Source of the DNA: DATKRB01 sp036501425
GTDB taxonomy: Bacteria; Actinomycetota; Acidimicrobiia; Acidimicrobiales; RAAP-2
Length of the DNA: 13,454 bases
NCBI GenBank assembly: GCA_036501425.1
Contig: DASYAI010000010.1
Span: 1-13,454 of the forward strand
Reading direction: 5' to 3'
The notes beneath the pieces were generated by a model that did not search any database, was not told the DNA's origin, and saw nothing but the letters and a program-made list of their open reading frames with translations. The first letter of the stretch is position 1. Each line of letters begins with the position of its first letter. A program made the position numbers and the translations under genes. This document shows positions 8,629-13,454 of the stretch, one piece after another.

Positions 8629-9324
8629 ATGGGACCACAACCACCCCCGGCGGTGGCCCGGCATCTGAAGGTGTCCGAGGTGGTCGCCCGCCAGATCGTG
8701 CGCGACATCGCCGAGCAGGAGCTGTCGCCGAGCCAGTTGCTCGACAACGAATCGGCGATGCTCGAGAAGTACGAGGTCTCGCGGGGCAGCTTGCGCGAGG
8801 CACTCCGCATCCTCGAGTCCCAGGGGGTCATCACCATCAAGCCGGGTCAGGGCGGGGGCTCGGTCGTGGCGCCCCGCGATCCACAGTTCCTCGGTCGGAT
8901 GCTCGCCCTGCACTTCGAGGTGCACGCCATCACCTACGCCGAGCTGGCGGCGGCCATCGAGCTCCTCGAGCCCCTCATGGCGGCCGAGGCCGCCCGTCGG
9001 TTCACCGACATCGCCGAACACCGGGCCGAGCCCCACGAGGGCACGGACTTCCACGAATGGGTCTACCGCCTGGGCGGGAATGGCGCCCTGACCCTTCTCG
9101 TCGGTGCGATCTCGTCGATCATGGACCAGCATCTGCGGGTCAACCTCGACCTCGACGAGCTCGCCCAGGGCACCCGGCAGGCGCACGACGCGATCCGAGG
9201 TGCGATCTTCGATGGCGACGTGGAAGGAGCTCGCCGGGCGATGGCCGAGCACACCGGTCACACCATGACCCTGGTCCGCCAGACGCACGCCGAACTGCTG
9301 GGCTCGATCGTCCGCTGGCTCTGA
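8629..9324 (+). CDS. GntR-family regulator, FadR subfamily, with abbreviated FCD domain
   Basis: Transcription factor probably controlling the divergent CoA-transferase gene. The 231-residue product starts at an ATG with GGACGAGG directly before it; the frame stays open far upstream, antisense to the CoA-transferase, but that part is not a gene. The winged helix spans about 15-82, with LEKYEVSRGSLREALRILESQGVI and GQGGGSVV typical of the family. The FCD ligand domain follows. His142 (FHEWVYRLGGN), His186 (AHDAI) and His208 (AEHTGH) match metal-site positions. The Asp expected four residues before the first His is replaced by Gly138, with an Asp at 140 instead. The segment between EAARR and FHEW is about 25 residues shorter than in members I remember. 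The ligand may therefore be bound differently. Confidence 0.88.
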   Translation: MGPQPPPAVARHLKVSEVVARQIVRDIAEQELSPSQLLDNESAMLEKYEVSRGSLREALRILESQGVITIKPGQGGGSVVAPRDPQFLGRMLALHFEVHAITYAELAAAIELLEPLMAAEAARRFTDIAEHRAEPHEGTDFHEWVYRLGGNGALTLLVGAISSIMDQHLRVNLDLDELAQGTRQAHDAIRGAIFDGDVEGARRAMAEHTGHTMTLVRQTHAELLGSIVRWL

Positions 9325-9344
9325 CACTCGTCTGGCTTGCCTGC

Positions 9345-10142
9345 TCAGCCCGATGGGGTGGAGGTGGACGACGAGGCCCCCATCGGCAGCGTCGTGCTGG
9401 ACCCCCCTCCGGCCCCCGACACCCCCGTCGTGGTGGTGAAGGGGGTGGTCGTGGTGGTCGAGCTGCTCGCTCCCCCGCCCGTCGCCCCGTTGCCGGTCGA
9501 GCCCGTCGTGGTGGGCACGGTGGTGGTCGAGGTCGTGGTGGTCGATCCCGTGGTCGACGTCGTGGTGGTCGAGGTCGTCGTCGAGCCCGAGGAGCCGAAG
9601 AGGTCGGAGACCGACGCGCCCTTCGTCGGGCTCCCTTGGACCCCGAAGAGTCGGGAGAGCGGTTTGCCGGCGATGACCTCCACGCCGGTGACGACCAGCA
9701 GACCGAACGCGAAGACCCCGACCATGGCCGTCACCAGGACCGGCCACCGGAGGCGCCGGCCTCGGGAGGTCCGGGCTCGGGCGACCGGCCGTTCCCCGGT
9801 GACCGCTTCGCTCGAGGCGGTGGGCGAGGGTTGGCCGCCGTCAACGGGACCCTGCAGGGGGGTCGGGGCCTCGACGGCGTCGTGTTTGGCTTGGCCGACC
9901 GATCCGGTCCCCCCAAGGTGGCGGATGAGCCCCGTTGTTCCCGACTTGGCCACGACGACCTGGCGCACCACCCGGTGGGTGCGCTCGATCGACTGCGCCA
10001 CGACCGCGGTGCCGGCGGTGGCGACGGCACTCCCGATCGCCACGCCGATCACCGTGCCCTTCACCCCGAAGAGCGACGCGATGAGCGCGGAGAGCACGGC
10101 GCCGATGGCCGAGGCGGTGATCTGTCGAACACTGAGTTTCAT
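9345..10142 (-). CDS. Membrane protein with Thr/Ser-rich C-terminal tail
   Basis: Function not recognised. From the ATG at 10142 (the start reading MKLSVRQITASAIGAVLSAL) the product has 265 residues; an earlier ATG at 10208 would add 22 residues that look non-native. Residues 10-48 are hydrophobic and Gly/Ala-rich and could form one long or two short membrane segments. A hydrophilic, Pro-containing stretch (about 55-130) ends in a basic patch RTSRGRRLRW. A further membrane helix lies at 133-156. The last 80 residues (185-264) are almost entirely Thr, Ser and Gly, probably an exposed, possibly glycosylated stalk. No strong ribosome site is seen. The gene is convergent with the FadR-type gene, only 20 bp apart, with no terminator hairpin visible between them. 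Confidence 0.7.
   Translation of the reverse strand: MKLSVRQITASAIGAVLSALIASLFGVKGTVIGVAIGSAVATAGTAVVAQSIERTHRVVRQVVVAKSGTTGLIRHLGGTGSVGQAKHDAVEAPTPLQGPVDGGQPSPTASSEAVTGERPVARARTSRGRRLRWPVLVTAMVGVFAFGLLVVTGVEVIAGKPLSRLFGVQGSPTKGASVSDLFGSSGSTTTSTTTTSTTGSTTTTSTTTVPTTTGSTGNGATGGGASSSTTTTTPFTTTTGVSGAGGGSSTTLPMGASSSTSTPSG
9434..9592 (-). repeat. Low-complexity ACC/ACG tract encoding Thr/Ser-rich tail
   Basis: Plus-strand runs of gtggtggtcg recur irregularly here and encode strings such as STTTTSTTGSTTTT on the minus strand. The tract is coding low complexity, not a regular array. Confidence 0.6.
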
Positions 10143-10362
10143 GGTCGAAACGGTGGCGGTGCCAACTACCGGTGCGGTGGTCCATACCCGGCGCTCCGGG
10201 CACGGCAACGCCCATCACTTCTTCTACGGTGGTTCCAGCCGAGCGACCGGACGACTTGGGCGTCCCCGCCGGATCCTCGTGAGGATGTCGAACGGGCCTC
10301 TGCACCCTACCCCGAGCCACGCCCCGGGTGTCTGGCGGCTGCGGCGGGTCGACCGCCCCACG
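10143..10362. other. 220-bp intergenic stretch without a recognised gene
   Basis: It lies between the end of the TetR gene and the start of the Thr/Ser-tail membrane protein, both on the minus strand. I see no convincing terminator, RNA gene or promoter in it. Confidence 0.4.
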
Positions 10363-10956
10363 TCACGGTGCCGCCGAGAACTCGGCGAGGAGCCGGTCGG
10401 CCACCGAGTCCAAGACGGCGGTGTTGCCATAGGGGCGCGAGACCAACATCGCTCCCTCCAGGGCGGCGATGATGCTGGAAGCGGCGCTCTCCGACCCGCC
10501 GGCGAACCGGAGAGTCCCCGCCACCCTTCCTTCCTCGATGACGGCCGCGAGCCACGCTTGGTTCTGGTCGAGGAAGGCCACGACGGCGTGGCGCATCTCA
10601 ACCGGCAGAACCTCGTACTCCGCCGCCAGCATCCCGCAGAGGCACATCCGGCGTTGGGCGAGCACGGCACGGTAGAGGGCGCAGTAGGCCCCCAGCTTGG
10701 CTGCAGCGGCCATGTCACGAGCGCCGATCTCGTCGAGCGCCTCGGCGAAGCGGGCGGCATACCGGGTGATGAGGCTCTCGCCCAGCTCCGACTTGCTGGG
10801 GAAGTGGTAATGGAGCGAGGCCTTGGTGATGCCCAGCTCGCCGGCAATGTCCCCGTAGGAGAAGCCGCTGAACCCGCGTCGCTGCACCAGTCCCTCGGCG
10901 ATGTCGAGGATGGTGGTGGCGGTATCCGCCGATCCGGCTGGCCGTGCTCGGGCCAT
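10363..10956 (-). CDS. TetR-family transcriptional repressor
   Basis: Probable repressor of the divergent cupin/DUF1059 unit. From the ATG at 10956 the product has 197 residues. The N-terminal helix-turn-helix is clear (TTILDIAEGLVQRRGFSGFS, then YGDIAGELGITKASLHYHFP, near 14-60), and KSELGESLITRYAARF follows. The C-terminal ligand domain is variable and its ligand cannot be predicted; it contains the pair CLCG. The start at 10956 is chosen over an in-frame ATG at 10986 because AAGGAGG stands five or so bases before it, while the earlier ATG has no ribosome site and lies about where transcription would start from a TAGACT -10 at 10991-10996. A perfect palindrome lies just upstream, so self-repression is likely. 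Confidence 0.9.
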   Translation of the reverse strand: MARARPAGSADTATTILDIAEGLVQRRGFSGFSYGDIAGELGITKASLHYHFPSKSELGESLITRYAARFAEALDEIGARDMAAAAKLGAYCALYRAVLAQRRMCLCGMLAAEYEVLPVEMRHAVVAFLDQNQAWLAAVIEEGRVAGTLRFAGGSESAASSIIAALEGAMLVSRPYGNTAVLDSVADRLLAEFSAAP

Positions 10957-10985
10957 CGACCCTCCTTCTTCTTTCCTCTTGGCCA

Positions 10986-11014
10986 TCGACAGTCTACCTA
11001 CTAGTAGGTAAGAG
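10986..11014. promoter_or_regulatory. TetR operator palindrome overlapping two divergent promoters
   Basis: TACCTACTAGTAGGTA at 10995-11010 is a perfect 16-bp palindrome, the usual form of a TetR-family operator. On the plus strand it fills the 17-bp spacer between TCGACA (10986-10991) and a weak TAAGAG (11009-11014), serving the cupin gene. On the minus strand it abuts TAGACT (10991-10996), a -10 for the repressor gene. Bound repressor would block both. Confidence 0.75.
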
Positions 11015-11052
11015 TTGTTTGGGGCGCCGCCCTGGGCCACAGGAGGAGCGGC

Positions 11053-11409
11053 GTGGTGCAGCCCACCGAGCATCGCAGCTTCGAGCAACCCCACGAGGTG
11101 CGGGAGTTCCCCAACGGGCGGGCCGAGATCCTCACGATGGGCGGGGTGGAGATCGGTCGGCTCGTGTTCCAACCGGGCTGGCGCTGGTCGAACGACGTGA
11201 AGCCCATCGCCGGCACCGACAGCTGCACGGCCCCACACTTCCAATACCACGTGTCGGGGCGGCTGGCCATCCACATGGACGACGGGACCGAGTTCGTCGC
11301 CGGGCCGGGCGACGCCACGTCGCTTCCGAGCGGCCACGACGCCTGGGTGGTCGGTGACGAGCCCGTAGTCACGGTGGACTGGTTCGGGGCAAGCAATTAC
11401 GCCCGGTAG
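11053..11409 (+). CDS. Small single-domain cupin protein
   Basis: Cytoplasmic beta-barrel protein of the cupin superfamily, 118 residues, starting at GTG 11053 with AGGAGGAG four to five bases upstream. The second half carries the recognisable core: SCTAPHFQYHVSGRLAIHMDDGTE and then PGDATSLPSGHDAWVVGDEPVV. His62, His66, Glu80 and His95 are possible metal ligands, although the spacing departs from the classic cupin motif. Proteins of this type are widespread in actinobacteria and their substrate is unknown to me. It is the first gene of the unit facing the TetR repressor and is followed after 44 bp by the DUF1059 gene. A role in small-molecule detoxification or stress would fit but is not shown by the sequence. 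Confidence 0.82.
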   Translation: MVQPTEHRSFEQPHEVREFPNGRAEILTMGGVEIGRLVFQPGWRWSNDVKPIAGTDSCTAPHFQYHVSGRLAIHMDDGTEFVAGPGDATSLPSGHDAWVVGDEPVVTVDWFGASNYAR

Positions 11410-11453
11410 GGAGCGACCACCCGTACCGAGCACCGCACGAGAGGAGAAGCACG

Positions 11454-11643
11454 ATGGGCCGAAAAAGTTGCCGATTGCCGAGACTTCCCCAGCGAGAGCG
11501 GCTGCACCCTGACGATCGCCGGGGAGGAGGACGAGGTCATCGCCGCAGCGGCGCAACACGCCGCCACCGTGCACGGCCACGAGGACGACGGGGAGCTCCG
11601 AAGCTGGTTGAAGTCCAACCTCAAAGACGAGGATCTCTCGTAG
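11454..11643 (+). pseudogene. DUF1059 small protein, interrupted by a one-base frameshift
   Basis: Small protein of the DUF1059 family, function unknown. ATG at 11454 has AGGAG upstream and reads MGRK. The frame then breaks in a run of five A (11462-11466). If one A is dropped, reading resumes at 11467 as VADCRDFPSESGCTLTIAGE, then EVIAAAAQHAATVHGHEDD and LRSWLKSNLKDEDLS, stopping at 11643. The joined 62-residue product matches the family from end to end, including the conserved Cys pair (DCRDFP, GCTLTI) and the VHGHED motif. No start codon with a ribosome site exists in the second frame. The extra A could be a true mutation, a sequencing error or a slippage site. Upstream of the break there are only four codons, so nothing functional is made without correction. 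Confidence 0.82.
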
Positions 11644-11769
11644 CCTTCGAGCGCGTGGGCGGTGGGACCACCGGCCCCTCCTCACCGCAACTGACGCTGG
11701 GCTCGGCGGAGCCAACCGTCGAGCTGACCCACAGCGCCGTCGCCGCCATCGCCCCGGCATCGGACGTGT

Positions 11770-11810
11770 ACCCCCGATGGCCCCGGCGCGGCGCTTCCTG
11801 ACCCCCGATG
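11770..11810. repeat. 10-bp direct repeat at the truncation point
   Basis: ACCCCCGATG occurs at 11770-11779 and again at 11801-11810 on the plus strand, 31 bp apart. The second copy coincides with the point where DUF1772-like similarity ends. Confidence 0.6.
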
Positions 11811-11989
11811 CCGGGTAACCACAGGCGTCGATCGGCATAGTGGTGGACCCGGCCGATGAGGTCGGCCACTGAGGCGTCGGTGGCATCGGTGGCCGCGGGC
11901 AGAGCACCAGCGCGGAAGACGTCGGTGCCGTAGACGACGGCGGTCGCGCCGATACCCACCAGTGCCACGCCGGTGACGGCCGTGGTCAT
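11810..11989 (-). pseudogene. Truncated DUF1772 (anthrone-oxygenase-like) membrane protein remnant
   Basis: From ATG 11989 the minus strand reads MTTAVTGVALVGIGATAVVY, then GTDVFRAGAL, and then VADLIGRVHHYADRRLWLPG. This resembles the first 60 residues of actinobacterial DUF1772-type membrane proteins, with the first helix and the GRVHHYADRR motif. After 11810 none of the three frames continues with the expected further helices. The open frame runs on to 11621 but reads as Gly/Ser/Arg-rich noise and overlaps the DUF1059 gene. I take it as an N-terminal remnant of a gene that has lost the rest. Family assignment is from memory and moderate; an unknown short gene remains possible. Confidence 0.5.
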
Positions 11990-12210
11990 GACCGGCCCTG
12001 CTTCGAAGCGGTCGGGCGGCGTCGAGGTGGAGAAGGAGGCAGCGCCCGGCGCAGCACGTCGTGTCGACGCCCGCATGCGCTCGACGGACTCATGCTCAGT
12101 GTCCCGGCGGATCCAGGGACGCCGTTTGGGACAGTGAACGGCCAGAACGGCGGCCCGCATGGCGACGACCCGTGCCCCGTACGGCGTCCTTACGGTTTGT
12201 CCGTTCAGGT

Positions 12211-12567
12211 TTATCTCTGCGAGCTCTCGTAGAAGGCTCGCACCCTGGCCGCCTCACCGTTCGAGTTCAACTCGACCGCATCAAGGACACGGTTCCTGTT
12301 CTCCCGCCGGTAGAGCAACGCGTACCCTGCCGGGCTAGTGAGGAAGGATTCCTCGGTGAATCTCAAGTGAGGTGCGAGTTCGAGCCCAAGTTCAAAATGC
12401 CGACGTAGTTCAGCCTTGCCTCGAAGGCGGCCGTCCTCGCGGCTCCACCTTTGGACGACCGTGGAGGCAACGAAGTCGACGTCCTCGGAGTAGCTGGCCA
12501 TGATCGCATCGATATCGTGATCGTTCCAAGCGGCGATCCAGCGGTCAGCGTGGCGTCGTGTGTCCAT
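12211..12567 (-). CDS. SnoaL-like / NTF2-fold protein
   Basis: Small cytoplasmic alpha+beta-barrel protein of the SnoaL/NTF2-like superfamily, 118 residues, of normal length. The N-terminus RWIAAWNDHDIDAIMASYSEDVDF is the classic signature, KAELRRHFELGLE follows in the middle, and the end AALLYRRE-like segment GYALLYRRENRNRV plus AARVRAFYE closes the fold. Members range from polyketide cyclases and isomerases to simple binding proteins, so no reaction is assigned. The ATG at 12567 has only a weak purine stretch before it. Its upstream region (12568-12811) is shared with the divergent secreted-protein gene. There is no evidence that it works with the cupin/DUF1059 unit beyond proximity. Confidence 0.85.
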   Translation of the reverse strand: MDTRRHADRWIAAWNDHDIDAIMASYSEDVDFVASTVVQRWSREDGRLRGKAELRRHFELGLELAPHLRFTEESFLTSPAGYALLYRRENRNRVLDAVELNSNGEAARVRAFYESSQR

Positions 12568-12811
12568 CCCAAAATGCTGTCACGGCTCGGATCGACAGAG
12601 AGAACGTCTCGTGATGCGGCACTGGAAGGCAGTTCGCTGCCCTGCTGCATGGTGTCGTCCTGATACAGGTTGTTCGAAAGTGGCACAGGCACAGGACATC
12701 GCGTTGGCCTCGCGAGCTCTATCACCGACCGGTCTACGTCATATGCAGTAGAGATAAGCCCGCCTCACTGGCCTAACGTGGATCCGTCCCTCATCGAAAG
12801 GCGTACTCGCT
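12568..12811. promoter_or_regulatory. 244-bp divergent intergenic region
   Basis: It separates the SnoaL-like gene (minus) from the secreted-protein gene (plus). TAACGT at 12774-12779 could be a -10 for the latter, giving a leader of about 25 bases with AAAGG at 12797-12801 as a weak ribosome site. A short stem, GGCAG-TTCG-CTGCC (12628-12641), is present but has no T-tract. No gene is recognised here. Confidence 0.35.
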
Positions 12812-13454
12812 ATGCCCGTTCAGATCTGGCGGACCCCTCACGTGCGACTCCTGTTGACCGTGGCGTTGGTCCTGTCGCTCACCGGTGTGGCGCTTGCCGT
12901 CATCGGGTCGGCTCAGCCCACCCAAGACGCATCGAAGAGGGCATCGCTCACCTGGTTCTCCCACCATCAGTCGTTTTCGGGCGGCCGAAGCTCGGATAAG
13001 GGCGGCTCCAGTTCGAACGGCAGAGGTCATTCCGATCCGAATGGCCGCTCCGGATCAGGGAGCTCCGACGGTGGATCCACCACCACCAAGCCGTCGACTA
13101 CGACCACCAAGCCGTCGACCACGACGACCAAGCTACCGACCACGACGACCAAGCCACCGACCACGACGACCAAGCCGTCGACTACGACCACCAAGCCACC
13201 GACGACGACGACCAAGCCACCGACCACGACGACCAAGCCACCGACGACGACCACCAAGCCACCGACGACGACCACCAAGCCACCGACGACGACCACCAAG
13301 CCACCGACCACCACCGCCACCGCGCCGCCCTCCGGTGGCAACTGCACCAACCCGACCTGGCAGACCAGCGACGCCGAGGGGACCGAGAACGTCGACGGGG
13401 GACCCGAGGACTGGTGGGTCAACAACGACGCCTGGAGCGGGTCGCACGGTCCCC
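12812..13454 (+). CDS. Secreted protein with Thr-Lys-Pro repeat linker and start of a glycosidase-like domain (3' end cut)
   Basis: Partial gene; 214 codons are visible. ATG 12812 begins MPVQIWRTPHVRLLLTVALV, a signal peptide with a hydrophobic core to about residue 32 and possible cleavage after GSA (34). A Ser/Gly-rich stretch follows, then 11 copies of a seven-residue TTTTKPP-type unit (residues 92-168), then a new domain starting NCTNPTWQTSD and reaching EDWWVNNDAWSGSHGP at the window edge. Cys followed by W-W/Y-V-x-N-N-x-W resembles the start of GH12-like secreted proteins I recall from actinobacteria. That assignment is tentative because only about 40 residues are visible. The linker suggests a surface-exposed or wall-spanning enzyme held on an extended, possibly glycosylated arm. 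Confidence 0.75.
   Translation, partial: MPVQIWRTPHVRLLLTVALVLSLTGVALAVIGSAQPTQDASKRASLTWFSHHQSFSGGRSSDKGGSSSNGRGHSDPNGRSGSGSSDGGSTTTKPSTTTTKPSTTTTKLPTTTTKPPTTTTKPSTTTTKPPTTTTKPPTTTTKPPTTTTKPPTTTTKPPTTTTKPPTTTATAPPSGGNCTNPTWQTSDAEGTENVDGGPEDWWVNNDAWSGSHGP
13085..13315 (+). repeat. 21-bp tandem repeat, 11 copies, coding for Thr-Lys-Pro linker
   Basis: The unit is ACCAAGCCACCGACGACGACC with silent and Pro/Ser variants. Eleven in-frame copies run without a break. Later copies (from about 13232) are nearly identical, while the first five vary more (TCG for CCG, one CTA), which suggests recent expansion at the 3' side. Confidence 0.92.

Larger units (their letters stand above)
11644..12210. other. 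Gene-poor stretch with a decayed gene remnant
   Basis: No intact gene is supported across these 567 bp. The only recognisable piece is the truncated DUF1772-like coding segment at 11810-11989. Open frames on both strands elsewhere here have compositions typical of GC-rich noise. A weak inverted repeat, CCGTA/TACGG at 12177-12195, lies just beyond the stop of the SnoaL-like gene but lacks a T-tract on that strand. Confidence 0.6.

Noticed and set aside
9337..11004. Long plus-strand open frame over the Thr/Ser-tail protein and TetR genes
   Set aside because: The Val-rich strings are the complement of Thr codons; recognisable proteins lie on the minus strand.
10957..11907. N-terminal extension of the TetR frame
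   Set aside because: It crosses the cupin and DUF1059 genes and the operator; a strong ribosome site supports the start at 10956.
12177..12195. CCGTA/TACGG inverted repeat as terminator of the SnoaL-like gene
   Set aside because: The stem is five pairs with a nine-base loop and there is no T-tract on the minus strand.
12628..12641. Hairpin GGCAG-TTCG-CTGCC as a terminator
   Set aside because: The stem is only five pairs, no T-tract follows on either strand, and it lies upstream of both neighbouring genes.
13085..13315. CRISPR-like tandem repeats
   Set aside because: Units are contiguous with no spacers and encode a protein linker in frame.
13027..13425. Minus-strand frame with repeated VVVVGGL
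   Set aside because: It is the complement of the Thr-Lys-Pro repeat; the plus strand has a signal peptide and a sensible domain after the linker.

Overview
The window is high-GC DNA (roughly two-thirds G+C) densely packed with genes on both strands. Gene content points to an actinobacterium: a two-component system beside an efflux operon, GntR/FadR and TetR regulators, an SCO6745-type protein, DUF1059, Thr-rich surface proteins, ATGA/GTGA stop-start overlaps and apparent leaderless starts. The abundance of Thr-rich tracts would fit Acidimicrobiia or relatives, but that placement is a guess from composition.

Positions 1-5773 form one module. On the minus strand lies a four-gene operon: a lipoprotein with a duplicated Cys/His motif (3240-3848), a membrane-fusion/adaptor protein with a peptidoglycan-binding domain (1992-3200), an ABC ATPase of the MacB/LolD type (1180-1995) and an FtsX/MacB-type permease running off the left edge (1-1183). 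Diverging from it is an OmpR-type response regulator (3967-4662) overlapped by its histidine kinase (4655-5773). The 118 bp between the two units contains an 11-bp-period direct repeat and a -10 element placed for a leaderless start. The likely reading is a signal-controlled cell-envelope efflux or export machine.

Positions 5799-9324 carry a metabolic stretch: a PhnB-like VOC protein, an SCO6745-family protein and a class III CoA-transferase, all minus strand, then a divergent FadR-type regulator (8629-9324) across an AT-rich control region. Positions 9345-10142 encode a membrane protein with a long Thr/Ser-rich tail.

Positions 10363-11643 are a TetR module. The repressor diverges from a cupin gene and a small DUF1059 gene, with a perfect 16-bp palindrome between them. 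The DUF1059 gene is broken by one extra A. Beyond it, 11644-12210 is gene-poor and holds a truncated DUF1772-like remnant. A SnoaL-like gene follows (12211-12567, minus). The window ends inside a secreted protein gene (12812 onward) with an 11-copy Thr-Lys-Pro linker leading into what looks like a glycosidase-type domain.

I found no rRNA, tRNA, CRISPR array, transposase or phage gene. The most unusual points are the envelope efflux module with its duplicated lipoprotein and GGGGCC-repeat tether, the broken DUF1059 gene, the TetR palindrome straddling two promoters, and the regulator with an abbreviated ligand domain.
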